This document shows positions 1 to 8,944 of a stretch of 64,000 nt of DNA, piece by piece. The notes beneath the pieces are model-generated. The model saw only the letters and a program-made list of their open reading frames with translations. It made no database searches and had not been told where the DNA came from. The translations under genes were made by a program, and so were the position numbers. Source of the DNA: Duganella alba (GTDB lineage Bacteria > Pseudomonadota > Gammaproteobacteria > Burkholderiales > Burkholderiaceae_D); the NCBI RefSeq assembly GCF_009674495.1, contig NZ_WKJN01000007.1, positions 62,001 to 126,000 of the forward strand, given 5' to 3'. Each line of letters opens with the position of its first letter. The first letter of the stretch is position 1.

Positions 1-783
<783 letters not shown>

Positions 784-811
784 GTTTATTTCTCGGTTCA
801 GGTTAAGTTAC

Positions 812-1447
812 TCAGTTAATCTTGGTTTCAGTTTCAGCCAGGACGATGGTTTTCGGCGCGTCTTCCGGCGCCACCACGCCCATCGAAACGATGTACTTCA
901 GGGCGGCATCGACCGACATGTCGAGTTCCACCACATCCTTCTTGGCCAGCATCAGGAAAAAGCCCGAGGTCGGATTCGGCGTGGTCGGCACGTAGACGCT
1001 GACGTACTCGCCGACCAGGTGGTTCTTCACGTCCCCGCCCGGCGCGCCGGTCAGGAAGGCGATGGTCCACGAATTCTGGTGCGGATACGGGATCAGCACC
1101 GCCTTGCGGAACGCATTGCCGGACGACGAGAACAGCGTGTCGGACACCTGCTTGACGCTCGAATACAGCGAGCTGACCACCGGAATGCGGGTCAGCAGCT
1201 TTTCCCACAGCTTGACCACATAGTTGCCGACCAGGTTGTTGGTCAGCAGGCCGGTCAGGAACACGATGACGATGGTCAGCAAGGTGCCCAGGCCAGGAAT
1301 ATCGAAGCCGATCAGGGTACGCGGCTGCCAGCGCTCCGGCACGAACAGCAGGGACTGGTCCATGGTGCTGATCACCAGGTTCAGCACCCAGGCGGTGATC
1401 GCCAGGGGCACCAGGATCAGCAAGCCGGTAATGAAATATTTACGCAT
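812..1447 (-). CDS. DUF502 family inner-membrane protein
   Basis: A 211-residue membrane protein of the DUF502 family; its molecular role is not established. The N-terminus MRKYFITGLLILVPLAITAW is a hydrophobic segment, a second one lies near residues 50-75 (TLLTIVIVFLTGLLTNNLVG), and the rest is soluble with the family hallmark region around VVSSLYSSVKQVSDTLFS. Length matches the family. It sits between fmdB and aspS on one strand with short gaps, the usual betaproteobacterial order, so it is probably co-transcribed with aspS. Function is unknown; family assignment is firm from sequence character and context. Confidence 0.9.
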   Translation of the reverse strand: MRKYFITGLLILVPLAITAWVLNLVISTMDQSLLFVPERWQPRTLIGFDIPGLGTLLTIVIVFLTGLLTNNLVGNYVVKLWEKLLTRIPVVSSLYSSVKQVSDTLFSSSGNAFRKAVLIPYPHQNSWTIAFLTGAPGGDVKNHLVGEYVSVYVPTTPNPTSGFFLMLAKKDVVELDMSVDAALKYIVSMGVVAPEDAPKTIVLAETETKIN

Positions 1448-1475
1448 CGAAATCCTTCTGTGTTGACGGAGTGCC

Positions 1476-1763
1476 TCAGGTGTCGCTGGAGCCGCCCGAT
1501 GGCGTCGGCGTCGGCGCAGGGGTCGGCGCAGGCGCGGGCGACTCGCTCTTGCCTGGCGCGGTGCCGGTGGCCGGCGGCGTGCCGCCGCGGAAATCGGTCA
1601 CATACCAGCCGGAACCTTTCAACTGGAAACCGGCAGCGGTCACTTGCTTCTTAAACGACTCCTTGCCGCACGACGGGCAGACAGTCAGCTGCGGGTCGGA
1701 AATCTTCTGCAAGACATCCTTGGCAAAACCGCATGCCTCGCAGCGGTACGCGTAGATCGGCAT
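1476..1763 (-). CDS. FmdB/CxxC_CxxC_SSSS family zinc-ribbon regulatory protein
   Basis: A 95-residue putative regulator. The N-terminus MPIYAYRCEACGF followed by CPSCGKESFKK gives two CxxC pairs about 20 residues apart, the single zinc ribbon that defines the FmdB family. The C-terminal third is a low-complexity Pro/Ala/Thr tail (PAPAPTPAPTPTPSGGSS) that is probably disordered. The ATG at 1763 is preceded by GGAG six bases upstream, which decides it over the adjacent TTG. First gene of the fmdB–DUF502–aspS run. What it regulates is not known. Confidence 0.9.
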   Translation of the reverse strand: MPIYAYRCEACGFAKDVLQKISDPQLTVCPSCGKESFKKQVTAAGFQLKGSGWYVTDFRGGTPPATGTAPGKSESPAPAPTPAPTPTPSGGSSDT

Positions 1764-1795
1764 CAATTACTCCGCAAAAATCATCAAAACCCTGA

Positions 1796-1801
1796 ATTAT
1801 A
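1796..1801 (-). promoter_or_regulatory. Candidate -10 box for fmdB–DUF502–aspS
   Basis: On the minus strand this reads TATAAT, a perfect sigma-70 -10 hexamer, 32 bases before the fmdB start. No good -35 hexamer is visible at the expected spacing, so the call rests on the -10 and its position. Confidence 0.45.
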
Positions 1802-2005
1802 AAGCCTTTTGCCGGCCATCTGACTGTTTCCTGTGGTTACGCCAACTTGGCTAATCGTTTTCATAGCAAAAAACTATTCGCAAATTGTTTTGCGGCATGT
1901 TTAAATGCAATCCTACAAGCGCTGATTTCCCAATCCCTGAATCGCCGCATCGTTAGCCGTCCGTGACGAACGACGCTCCAACTCTTTGATTCTTTGGGAA
2001 ATACC

Positions 2006-2212
2006 ATGAAAAAATACCTGCTTGCCGGCGCCCTCGCCGCATGCCTCAGCGCTCCTGTTTTCGCCGCCAACAACAAATTCGTTGCCCAGTCGCCGGAAGA
2101 ACCGTTGCATAAACGTTCGGTTTTGTTGTGCATGGCGGTGCTGGTCGGCCTGCATTATTTGCGCCACATGCCCAACCTGCCTACCCGTCGCCCAGTCAAA
2201 ACCAACAAGTGA
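2006..2212 (+). CDS. Small exported or membrane protein, unknown
   Basis: A 68-residue protein that I do not recognise. It opens with a clear signal peptide (MKKYLLAGALAACLSAPVFA, cleavage after AFA-like VFA) and then has a second hydrophobic stretch (SVLLCMAVLVGLHYL) near residues 43-57, so it may be anchored in the membrane. An in-frame TTG at 1994 would add four residues, but the ATG starts exactly at the signal peptide. Its stop codon overlaps the ATG of the next gene (ATGA at 2209-2215 region), implying translational coupling to the PEP-CTERM-like protein. Confidence 0.6.
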   Translation: MKKYLLAGALAACLSAPVFAANNKFVAQSPEEPLHKRSVLLCMAVLVGLHYLRHMPNLPTRRPVKTNK

Positions 2213-2568
2213 TGCGCTCCGCGTCGCTCATCGCGTGCGGCGCTTTGCTGGCCGCCAGTGCGGCCCCGGCGATGGCCATGCGCGCGCATGACTTCATCGA
2301 CGCCGACCAGCGCGTGCAGGTGACCTTGCCTTCCGACCGCGTCACCTCGGTCATCAGCATGGAGTCGGCGCCCGGCACGGCCGCCGCGCTGACGCTCGCG
2401 CCGGAGCAGCCGCTGGCCGAGGCGCCGCCCCACGCGGCGCTGCCGCCGCCGGCCGCCAGCCCGGTGCCGGAACCGTCCGGCTGGATGCTGATGGTGTGCG
2501 GCGCACTGCTGCTGTTCCTGGTGGCGCATAAAAAGCCGGAAGAAGCGTTCTCGAACCGCGCCCCGTAG
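2212..2568 (+). CDS. Exported protein with PEP-CTERM-like C-terminus
   Basis: A 118-residue protein of unknown function. It has a signal peptide (MRSASLIACGALLAASAAPAMA), a short Pro/Ala-rich middle, and a C-terminal VPEPSGWMLMVCGALLLFLV followed by basic AHKK. This matches the architecture of PEP-CTERM sorting signals (Pro-Glu-Pro, Trp, hydrophobic segment, basic residues), which exosortase processes; the acidic eleven-residue tail after the lysines is longer than usual. Its ATG overlaps the stop of the preceding small gene. No exosortase lies in the window. The mature region is too short and simple to suggest a role. Confidence 0.6.
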   Translation: MRSASLIACGALLAASAAPAMAMRAHDFIDADQRVQVTLPSDRVTSVISMESAPGTAAALTLAPEQPLAEAPPHAALPPPAASPVPEPSGWMLMVCGALLLFLVAHKKPEEAFSNRAP

Positions 2569-2667
2569 CGGTTGGCCGCAGATCGGGCCGATAAGCGGCC
2601 GCTCGCACAGACAACGCCGGCCAGGCTCTTTATAACGGTAAGCACACCGTTAAAGGAGGAGTTCATT

Positions 2668-3033
2668 ATGATGAAGAAACTACTGCTTGCCGCCGCCATC
2701 GCGGCTTCCGCTGGTACGTTCACCGTCCCCGCATCCGCCGCCGTGATCGTGGTGCAAACCGCGCCGCCGCCGCCGCGCGATGAAGTGGTGCCGCCGCCAC
2801 GCCACGGCTATGTCTGGGCGCCGGGCTACTGGGACTGGCGCAACAATCGCCACGTGTGGACCAAGGGCCACTGGGAACGCGAGCGCCGCGGCTATGTCTA
2901 TCATCAGCCAGCCTGGGTCGAGCGTAACGGCCACTGGGAAATGTCGCGTGGCAGCTGGGCCCGTGGCGACAACGACCACGACGGCGTGCCGAACGGCCGC
3001 GACGACCATCCCAACAATCCGCGCCGCGACTAA
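2668..3033 (+). CDS. Secreted YXWXXGHW-repeat protein
   Basis: A 121-residue predicted periplasmic or secreted protein. After a signal peptide (MMKKLLLAAAIAASAG...PASA) come repeats rich in Tyr, Trp, Gly and His: YVWAPGYWDWRNNRHVW, TKGHWERERRGYVYHQPAW and ERNGHWEMSRGSW. This is the YXWXXGXW-type repeat found in many small proteobacterial envelope proteins of unknown function. The end, DNDHDGVPNGRDDHPNN, resembles a thrombospondin type 3 calcium-binding motif (DxDxDGxxN). A strong Shine-Dalgarno (AAAGGAGGA) lies just upstream of the double ATG. Calcium binding is inference. Confidence 0.85.
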   Translation: MMKKLLLAAAIAASAGTFTVPASAAVIVVQTAPPPPRDEVVPPPRHGYVWAPGYWDWRNNRHVWTKGHWERERRGYVYHQPAWVERNGHWEMSRGSWARGDNDHDGVPNGRDDHPNNPRRD

Positions 3034-3039
3034 GCCGGA

Positions 3040-3633
3040 CTAGCGCCGGCGCCACGCCATCCAGCGCTCCTTGCCGGCAAACACCGGGATGGAGTCGCTG
3101 ACGGCGTCGTCGGCGAGGCAGTCGAAATCCGCGCGCAGCAAGTCATCGAGCTGCGCGCGGCTGATGCCGAACGGCGGCCCCTTGGGCGCCTCGTCAAAGA
3201 AGAAAAATCCTGCCAGCAGCGCTCCCGGCGCCAGCAGCTGCGCCCAGCGCGCCGCCACTTGCGGCCACATGGCGCGCGGCATCGCGCACAGGAAGGCGCG
3301 CTCGTAGATCAGTTGCAGCGGCCGCTCCGGCTGCCATGCGAAAAAATCCGCCTCGACCACCCGCGCCGCATACTCGCCGGCCGCGTGTTTGCCTTGCGCC
3401 ACGGCGGCCGGCGAGAAATCGATGGCGGTCGCATCCCATCCCTGTCCTACCAGAAACGCCAGTTCGTAGGCCGAACCGCAGCCCGGTATCAGCGTGACCA
3501 GCGGCCCGCTGCCGGCGGCGAAATCGCGCAGGGCTTGCGGCACGCCGCCCTTGTCCCACGGCGTGAAGTTGCGCTCGAAGCGCTCATCCCAGAACGCCGG
3601 CGACCTTGGGTCGCGCTGCTGGAAATCCGCCAT
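3040..3633 (-). CDS. Thiopurine S-methyltransferase-family SAM methyltransferase
   Basis: A 197-residue class I SAM-dependent methyltransferase. The order FTPWDKGGVPQAL (near residue 20), SAM-binding motif I VTLIPGCGSAYELAFL (near residue 46), then the acidic motif ATAIDFSPAAV, is that of the TPMT-like family, which includes bacterial thiol, selenite/tellurite and halide methyltransferases. The natural substrate cannot be read from sequence. It lies six bases downstream of ubiB on the same strand and may be the last gene of that transcript. It converges on the repeat-protein gene at 3033. Confidence 0.88.
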   Translation of the reverse strand: MADFQQRDPRSPAFWDERFERNFTPWDKGGVPQALRDFAAGSGPLVTLIPGCGSAYELAFLVGQGWDATAIDFSPAAVAQGKHAAGEYAARVVEADFFAWQPERPLQLIYERAFLCAMPRAMWPQVAARWAQLLAPGALLAGFFFFDEAPKGPPFGISRAQLDDLLRADFDCLADDAVSDSIPVFAGKERWMAWRRR

Positions 3634-3638
3634 GGCGC

Positions 3639-5207
3639 TTACAGCAGGTGATGGAAGCGGTGGTACAGCTGGAAGCCGGCCACGCCCAGCGCGACGGCGC
3701 CCACCACGTAGATCACCAGGCTCAGCAGGCGATTGGTGCGCTGCTGTTCGCTGATCAGCACTTTGATCAGCTCGGTATTATCGTTGGGCCGCTCGGCATG
3801 GCGCTCCAGCGCCTGGTGCACCAGGCGCGGCAGCTGCGGGAAGATGTGGGCGTAGCGCGGCGCCTCGGCCTTCAGGCGCTGCATGAAGCCCTTGACGCCG
3901 ACCTGCTCGCCCATCCAGTTTTCCAGATAGGGCTTGGCGGTCTTCCACAGGTCCAGGTCGGGATCGAGCTGGCGGCCCAGGCCTTCGATATTGAGCAGCG
4001 TCTTTTGCAGCAGCACCAGTTGCGGCTGCACTTCGACGTTGAAGCGGCGCGAGGTCTGGAACAAACGCAGCAGGATCTGGCCGAACGAGATGTCCTTCAG
4101 CGGACGGTCGAAGATCGGCTCGCAGCAGGCGCGCACCGCCGATTCCAGCTCGTCCACGCGGGTCTCTTTCGGCGCCCAGCCCGATTCGATGTGCGCCTCG
4201 GCCACGCGCTTGTAGTCGCGGCGGAAGAAGGCCAGGAAGTTCTGCGACAAATAATCTTTATCGTAGTCGGTCAGCGTGCCGACGATGCCGAAGTCCAGCG
4301 CGATGTAGCGGCCAAAGGTCTCCGGTTCGATCGACACCAGGATGTTCCCCGGATGCATATCGGCATGGAAGAAGCCGTCACGGAACACCTGCGTGAAGAA
4401 GATTTCCACGCCGTCGCTGGACAGCTTTTTCAGGTCCACGCCGGCCGCTTCCAGGCGGTCGATCTGCGACACCGGAATGCCGTGCATGCGCTCCATGACG
4501 ATCACGCTGTTGGAGCAGTAATCCCAGTACATTTCCGGCACCAGCAGCAGCTGGGAATCGGCGAAGTTGCGGCGCAGCTGGCTGGCGTTGGCGGCCTCGC
4601 GCATCAGGTCCAGTTCGTCGTGCAGATACTTGTCGAACTCGGCGACCACTTCCTTCGGCTTCAGGCGCTTGCTGTCGGCCCAGACGTTGCCGATCCACTC
4701 GGCGGCGATGTGCATCAGCGCCACGTCCTCGTCGATGGATTTCTTCATGCCCGGACGCAGCACCTTGACCGCCACCTGGCGGCCGTCCTTCAGCGTGGCG
4801 AAGTGCACCTGCGCGATCGAGGCCGAGGCCACCGGCGTGCGCTCGAAGGTGGCGAACAGTTCATCCGGATGGGCGCCCAGCGATTTGCGGATCTGCGCGA
4901 TGGCCAGATCGGAATCGAACGGCGGCACGCGGTCCTGCAGGCGCGACAGCTCGATCACCAGGTCGGCCGGAATCAGGTCGCTGCGGGTCGACAGCACCTG
5001 GCCGAACTTGACGAAGATCGGTCCCAGTTCCTCCAGCGCCATGCGCAGCCGCACGCCGCGCGGCGCCGACAGGTCGCGCCAGAAAAATACCGTGTCGATC
5101 AGCTTGGTGATGCGCGGTTTCTTCAAGCCGGAGATGGCGATTTCATCGAGGCCGTAACGTACCGATACCCGCAGAATTTTCAGCAGGCGCAAGAATTTCC
5201 GCATCAT
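3639..5207 (-). CDS. ubiB: Ubiquinone biosynthesis accessory kinase-like ATPase UbiB
   Basis: A 522-residue member of the ABC1/ADCK/UbiB atypical kinase family needed for aerobic ubiquinone synthesis at the inner membrane. The family's inhibitory KxGQ motif is seen as FVKFGQ near residue 63; the catalytic region has [11 protein letters not shown] near residue 284 and ALDFGIVG near 305. The C-terminus carries a hydrophobic anchor ([19 protein letters not shown]), as in UbiB. Its start overlaps the ubiJ stop by four bases (ATGA), so the two are translationally coupled. Confidence 0.96.
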   Translation of the reverse strand: MMRKFLRLLKILRVSVRYGLDEIAISGLKKPRITKLIDTVFFWRDLSAPRGVRLRMALEELGPIFVKFGQVLSTRSDLIPADLVIELSRLQDRVPPFDSDLAIAQIRKSLGAHPDELFATFERTPVASASIAQVHFATLKDGRQVAVKVLRPGMKKSIDEDVALMHIAAEWIGNVWADSKRLKPKEVVAEFDKYLHDELDLMREAANASQLRRNFADSQLLLVPEMYWDYCSNSVIVMERMHGIPVSQIDRLEAAGVDLKKLSSDGVEIFFTQVFRDGFFHADMHPGNILVSIEPETFGRYIALDFGIVGTLTDYDKDYLSQNFLAFFRRDYKRVAEAHIESGWAPKETRVDELESAVRACCEPIFDRPLKDISFGQILLRLFQTSRRFNVEVQPQLVLLQKTLLNIEGLGRQLDPDLDLWKTAKPYLENWMGEQVGVKGFMQRLKAEAPRYAHIFPQLPRLVHQALERHAERPNDNTELIKVLISEQQRTNRLLSLVIYVVGAVALGVAGFQLYHRFHHLL

Positions 5208-5812
5208 TGTGATCCCAGTTTCTGTTCCAGTTTGGCGAGGCGCTTGGCGGCGCGCTCGACGTCGTCGCGCAGGCGGGTGACGTCGGCCGAGTAAGCTTCC
5301 ACGGTTTGCGGCCGCACCAGCACCTGTTTTTCGTCGAGCAGGAATTCGGCGACGTTTTCCGCCAGTTTCTGATGGCCATTTTTCACCGCTTCAAACGCGG
5401 CCCTGGCGCCGGAGACGGCGCGCACGGCGGCGATCGGGCCCACCACTTTTTCCAGGTCGTGCTCGGCTTCCCAGCGCAGCGACTTGCTCAGGCTGGAGAT
5501 GGCGTTGGCGAATTCGGCGTCGCCTTCGATTTGTACGTAGGAGAAGGCGCGGTCGCGGTTTTGCAGGATCAGCGGCACATCCGACAGTTTGACGCGGATG
5601 GTGACGCGGGCCGCCTCGTCAGCCGGCGCCGGTTCCAGATAGCCGTCGGCCGTCACGCGCAGGCGCAGCGCGACCGAGCCGGCGTCGATGCTGGCGGTCT
5701 TGCCGGCGTGGCGCTGCAACTCCTGGCGCGCCCACGGCTCCTGCGCCAGCAAATGGTTGATGGCGGCGCTGGCGGGCGCCGCGGAGAAACTGCCTGGATT
5801 CATTGAAATCAT
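5204..5812 (-). CDS. ubiJ: Ubiquinone biosynthesis accessory factor UbiJ (SCP2 domain)
   Basis: A 202-residue protein with an N-terminal SCP2 sterol-carrier-like lipid-binding domain (about residues 15-115, with [14 protein letters not shown]) and a C-terminal coiled segment ([20 protein letters not shown]). In E. coli UbiJ and UbiK assist the soluble Ubi complex by holding the lipophilic intermediate. Identification rests on domain layout and on lying directly before ubiB with a four-base overlap and downstream of ubiE. The ATG at 5812 was used; MNPGSF at 5803 is an alternative. A terminator-like hairpin sits only 19 bases upstream (5831-5858). Confidence 0.9.
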   Translation of the reverse strand: MISMNPGSFSAAPASAAINHLLAQEPWARQELQRHAGKTASIDAGSVALRLRVTADGYLEPAPADEAARVTIRVKLSDVPLILQNRDRAFSYVQIEGDAEFANAISSLSKSLRWEAEHDLEKVVGPIAAVRAVSGARAAFEAVKNGHQKLAENVAEFLLDEKQVLVRPQTVEAYSADVTRLRDDVERAAKRLAKLEQKLGSQ

Positions 5813-5830
5813 GTTCTAGCCGTTGAAAAC

Positions 5831-5858
5831 AAAACCGCCCGGAAAAGCGGGCGGTTTT
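5831..5858 (-). terminator. Strong bidirectional terminator hairpin between tim44-like gene and ubiJ
   Basis: Perfect 11-bp inverted repeat AAAACCGCCCG / CGGGCGGTTTT with a six-base GAAAAG loop. On the minus strand the right arm runs into TTTTGTTTTC. It ends 18 bases before the ubiJ ATG, so it would either stop the ubiE–tim44 transcript or act as an attenuator for ubiJB. Confidence 0.7.
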
Positions 5859-5878
5859 GATCTTACCAGTTAAGCCAG

Positions 5879-5956
5879 CTTTAGCCCCAAACCGGTGCGC
5901 AGCCGCCGGGGTCAGACCCCGTACGGGGTCTGACCCCTCTGTGGCCCTGCGGGGTT
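5879..5956 (-). repeat. 3'-end palindromic repeat, copy A
   Basis: Read on the minus strand, it starts immediately after the TGA of the Tim44-like gene with AACCCCGCAGGGCCACAG, then a perfect 30-bp palindrome (5908-5937; half-site GGGGTCAGACCCC), then a GC-rich tail ending GGTTTGGGGCTAAAGC. Same design and orientation relative to the upstream gene as the copies at 22733, 28975 and 38622. Confidence 0.85.
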
Positions 5957-6865
5957 TCAGGCCAGCTGCTGAATACCAGCCAACAGCCAGCCGCTCGAAC
6001 CGTTGACCGGCTTGGCCAGATTCCACACTTCGTGGAACGGCTCGGCCAGCGCGTCCGGCGCAGGCTTGATCATGCCGGTGAACTTGACGCTCGCCAGATA
6101 CTCGGTGTCGCTGGTCTCGATGCCCAGCAGCTCGGCGTCGATGCTGACCACGTCGGTGTAGTCTGCCACGGTGCGCTCGGTGATCTGCAGCTTCATCTCG
6201 GCAAACACTTCCGGCGTGGTGAATTCGCGGATATCAGCCACGTCGCCCTTGTCCCAGGCGGCTTGCAGGCGGATGAAGTTACCCTTGGCCACGCGCAGGA
6301 AGCTCGCCTGGTCGAAGTCGCCAGGCACGCCCCACTGCTGATGCGCTGGCTGGACTGGCGCAGCGGCAGGCGCCGGCTGCAGGCGCGAGCCGATTTCCGG
6401 CGTCGCCGAACCGCCTTGCGTCGGCATCGGGTACACATTCTGGCTGCCGCCGAACGCGGCAGGCGCGGCCGATGGCTGCGATTTGCCGCGAATCAGGCGG
6501 AAGATGAAGAACACCACGCCCGCCAGCAGGGCCAGCATGATGATCGAGCCGATGGCGCCACCCAGCGCGCCACCCAGGCCGAAGTGCGAGAACAGGGCGC
6601 CCAGGCCGAGACCCAGCAGCGCGCCGCCCAGGATGCCCTTCCAAGGGCTAGGACGCGGCGCCACTGGCGGCGGCGTATTCGGCGCTGGCGCAGGCGCGGC
6701 CTGGCGCGGCGCCTGCGGCGCAGGCTGGGCCGGCATGCGGTTGACGTTTTGCGACTGACGGCCAATCGAACGGCCGCCGCCGGCTGGACGCGCAGTCGCT
6801 TCCGCCAGCATCGACATGGCGGAGACGGCGATGATCGCGCCAATCAGGATTTTCTTCAGGTTCAT
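5957..6865 (-). CDS. Tim44-like domain membrane protein
   Basis: A 302-residue protein with a signal/anchor segment (MNLKKILIGAIIAVSAMSML), a Pro/Ala/Gln-rich linker (about 35-85), two glycine-rich hydrophobic stretches (GILGGALLGLGLGALFSHFG and GSIIMLALLAGVVFFIFRLI, about 90-140) and a C-terminal Tim44-like domain (about 185-302, FLRVAKGNFIRLQAAWDKGD). The bacterial family is linked to envelope processes, but its role is not settled. Between ubiE and ubiJ. A second in-frame ATG at 6880 overlaps the ubiE stop (TAATG); I prefer 6865, which has GGAAAG just upstream and starts at the signal segment. Confidence 0.87.
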   Translation of the reverse strand: MNLKKILIGAIIAVSAMSMLAEATARPAGGGRSIGRQSQNVNRMPAQPAPQAPRQAAPAPAPNTPPPVAPRPSPWKGILGGALLGLGLGALFSHFGLGGALGGAIGSIIMLALLAGVVFFIFRLIRGKSQPSAAPAAFGGSQNVYPMPTQGGSATPEIGSRLQPAPAAAPVQPAHQQWGVPGDFDQASFLRVAKGNFIRLQAAWDKGDVADIREFTTPEVFAEMKLQITERTVADYTDVVSIDAELLGIETSDTEYLASVKFTGMIKPAPDALAEPFHEVWNLAKPVNGSSGWLLAGIQQLA

Positions 6866-6879
6866 GGTCTTTCCAGTCA

Positions 6880-7614
6880 TTACATTTTGATACCGGTGTG
6901 TAAAGCGGCCACACCTGCCGTCAAGTTGTAATACGTGACGCGTTCCAGGCCGGCTTCTTCCATCATGGTTTTCAACGTTTCCTGGTCCGGGTGCATGCGG
7001 ATCGATTCCGCGAGGTAGCGATAGCTCTCGGCATCGCCGGCGATCTTCTGGCCCATCCACGGCAGCACCTTGAACGAGTAGATGTCGTAGGGCTTTTGCA
7101 GCGGCTCGGCCACTTTCGAAAACTCCAGCACCAGCAGCTTGCCGCCCGGCTTCAGCACGCGGCGCATTTCTTTCAGCGCCTGGTCCTTGTGCGTCATGTT
7201 GCGCAGGCCGAAGGCCACGCTGACGCGGTCGAAGTAGTTGTCCGGGAACGGCAGTTTTTCGGCGTCACACAACAATGTTGGGGTCAACAGGCCGCGATTC
7301 AAGAGGCGGTCGCGGCCCACGCGCAGCATCGACTCGTTGATGTCGGTCAGCCAGACCTCGCCGGTCGGGCCGGCCTGCTTGGCAAACACCTTGGCCAGGT
7401 CGCCCGTGCCACCGGCGATGTCCAGGCATTTGAAGCCAGGGCGCACGGCCGCGTTGGCGATGGTGAAGATCTTCCAGATGCGGTGCAGGCCAGCCGACAT
7501 GACGTCGTTCATGATGTCGTACTTGGCGGCGACAGAATGGAAAACCTTGGCAACTTCGCGGACTTTATCTTCTTCCGCGACGGTTTTGTAACCGAAGTGA
7601 GTGGTATTGGTCAT
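6880..7614 (-). CDS. ubiE: Ubiquinone/menaquinone C-methyltransferase UbiE
   Basis: A 244-residue SAM methyltransferase that C-methylates the benzoquinol ring in ubiquinone (and menaquinone) synthesis. It shows the UbiE start [11 protein letters not shown] and [23 protein letters not shown] motif [20 protein letters not shown], and the signature [18 protein letters not shown] and [16 protein letters not shown]. Full length for the family. The ATG at 7614 precedes the conserved [12 protein letters not shown]. First gene of the ubi run, with its own predicted promoter. Confidence 0.97.
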   Translation of the reverse strand: MTNTTHFGYKTVAEEDKVREVAKVFHSVAAKYDIMNDVMSAGLHRIWKIFTIANAAVRPGFKCLDIAGGTGDLAKVFAKQAGPTGEVWLTDINESMLRVGRDRLLNRGLLTPTLLCDAEKLPFPDNYFDRVSVAFGLRNMTHKDQALKEMRRVLKPGGKLLVLEFSKVAEPLQKPYDIYSFKVLPWMGQKIAGDAESYRYLAESIRMHPDQETLKTMMEEAGLERVTYYNLTAGVAALHTGIKM

Positions 7615-7641
7615 GGTATGCAGGCCTGTTAGTTTGCCTGC

Positions 7642-7647
7642 ATTATA
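7642..7647 (-). promoter_or_regulatory. Candidate -10 box for ubiE
   Basis: Reads TATAAT on the minus strand, preceded by TTG (extended -10 character), 28 bases before the ubiE start. It lies between ubiE and the hydrolase stop. No clear -35 is visible. An 8-bp inverted repeat ATGCAGGC/GCCTGCAT (7618-7625, 7636-7643) overlaps it and could be a binding site. Confidence 0.5.
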
Positions 7648-7655
7648 CAAGACCC

Positions 7656-8936
7656 TTATTGCGGAACGAGGTGAAGCCACTCCAGTCCGAGTGCGGCGCG
7701 CTTGGGGAAGCCCTTCCACAGGCCCGGATCGGGCTTGATCGTGCCATCCGCACCCAGCGGCGTCAGCTCCAGATAGGCCTGCAAGGGCTGTTTTTTGAGC
7801 TGGATGCCCAGAAAAGCCGTCACAAAGTGCTGATTGATGTTGTTGATGCGGCGGCTGTCCCACACCGGCTCGGAATAGGCCATGAAGTCGTCGAAGTTGC
7901 TCCACGCGGCTGGCGACGGCGGATTCGGCGCCGAGTTATGGCGGCCGCCGACGTAGGTCAGCAGGTAGCGGTCCGCGTGCACCGCGCCCTGGAACAGCCT
8001 GAACACGCCGTCTTTATAACCGGCCACGTCATCCTGGTCGCCGCTGATGAACAGGATCGGCGTGCGCACCCCGGCCAGGCCGGCCTCGTCCCACACCTTG
8101 TGCGCGCCGCCCCATGGCGCGAACGCCACCACGGCCTTGATGCGCGGATCGCGCGCCGCTTCATATTCCGCGTTGCCTTGCTGGTTGACGGCCAGCGCAC
8201 CGCCCGGCACATAGGCCACCGCCGAAGCGCTGATGCCGGCGCCGACGGTGTTCAGCGCGCCGTAGCCGCCCATCGAGTAGCCGATCAACGCGGAGTTGTC
8301 CGCATCGACCACGCCGGCCAGGAAATTGCCGCTGCCCGGCTTGGCCCATGCGGCGACGGTATCCAGCACGAACAGGTCGTCGAGACGGCGGTTCAGCAGC
8401 GTGCTGGGGAAGCCGGCCTTGTCGGCGCGCGTGGATTCGGGATGGTCGATGGCGACCACGACGTAGCCTTTCGACGCCAGGTTCTCGGTCAGGTAGCTCA
8501 TTTGCAGGCGCGAGCCGGGATAACCGTGCGAGACGATCACCAGCGGATAGCGGCCCCCCTGCCCTGCGGCCGGCGCGGCGTCGCGGGCGGCGCGGCCGTT
8601 GAACTGGAACGGCGTGTTCGGCCGCGCCGGATCGTTGGGGCCGGAACCCAGCACGTCGGTGTAGACCGTATGCTCTTTCTGGCCGGCGGCCAGGCGCGCC
8701 GGATACCAGACTTCCAGCGTCAGCTTGCGGCTGTAGCGCGGGTTCGGCTGTTCCGCGCTGGCATGCAGGATATCGAGTTGGTCCTTATGCTCCGCCACCA
8801 GCGTGCGCACGCCGACCTGCAACGGGCCGCGCGCCGCCAGCTCCGGCGCATCCGGACGCATGTCGCCGTAATATTCCTGCGCGCCCACCGGCACCGCGAC
8901 CAGGGCCGCCACCAACACCAACATCCTGCCTATCAT
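7656..8936 (-). CDS. Exported alpha/beta hydrolase (PAF-acetylhydrolase/dienelactone hydrolase type)
   Basis: A 426-residue secreted or periplasmic hydrolase. The signal peptide is [20 protein letters not shown]. The nucleophile elbow is [11 protein letters not shown] near residue 220; the oxyanion region is [20 protein letters not shown]; a later [14 protein letters not shown] provides the likely acid and [10 protein letters not shown] the likely histidine. The N-terminal [16 protein letters not shown] part resembles the platelet-activating-factor acetylhydrolase family. It starts eight bases after the flavin monooxygenase gene and is probably the third gene of the TonB receptor operon, so it may cleave an ester of the imported compound. 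Exact substrate is unknown. Confidence 0.85.
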   Translation of the reverse strand: MIGRMLVLVAALVAVPVGAQEYYGDMRPDAPELAARGPLQVGVRTLVAEHKDQLDILHASAEQPNPRYSRKLTLEVWYPARLAAGQKEHTVYTDVLGSGPNDPARPNTPFQFNGRAARDAAPAAGQGGRYPLVIVSHGYPGSRLQMSYLTENLASKGYVVVAIDHPESTRADKAGFPSTLLNRRLDDLFVLDTVAAWAKPGSGNFLAGVVDADNSALIGYSMGGYGALNTVGAGISASAVAYVPGGALAVNQQGNAEYEAARDPRIKAVVAFAPWGGAHKVWDEAGLAGVRTPILFISGDQDDVAGYKDGVFRLFQGAVHADRYLLTYVGGRHNSAPNPPSPAAWSNFDDFMAYSEPVWDSRRINNINQHFVTAFLGIQLKKQPLQAYLELTPLGADGTIKPDPGLWKGFPKRAALGLEWLHLVPQ

Positions 8937-8944
8937 GCCTTCTC

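Noticed and set aside
1861-2167. Two open frames on the minus strand in the fmdB–2006 gap
   Set aside because: No coding character, no ribosome site, and they overlap a well-supported small exported gene on the plus strand; the gap is better read as a divergent promoter region.
3606-5294. 562-codon open frame opposite ubiB
   Set aside because: Mirror frame of a high-GC gene; its translation is rich in Arg, His, Gln and Leu with no recognisable domain, while the other strand is clearly ubiB. The same applies to 10183-12459, 16378-18327, 21179-22768, 36660-38606, 58468-60387 and 61315-63612.
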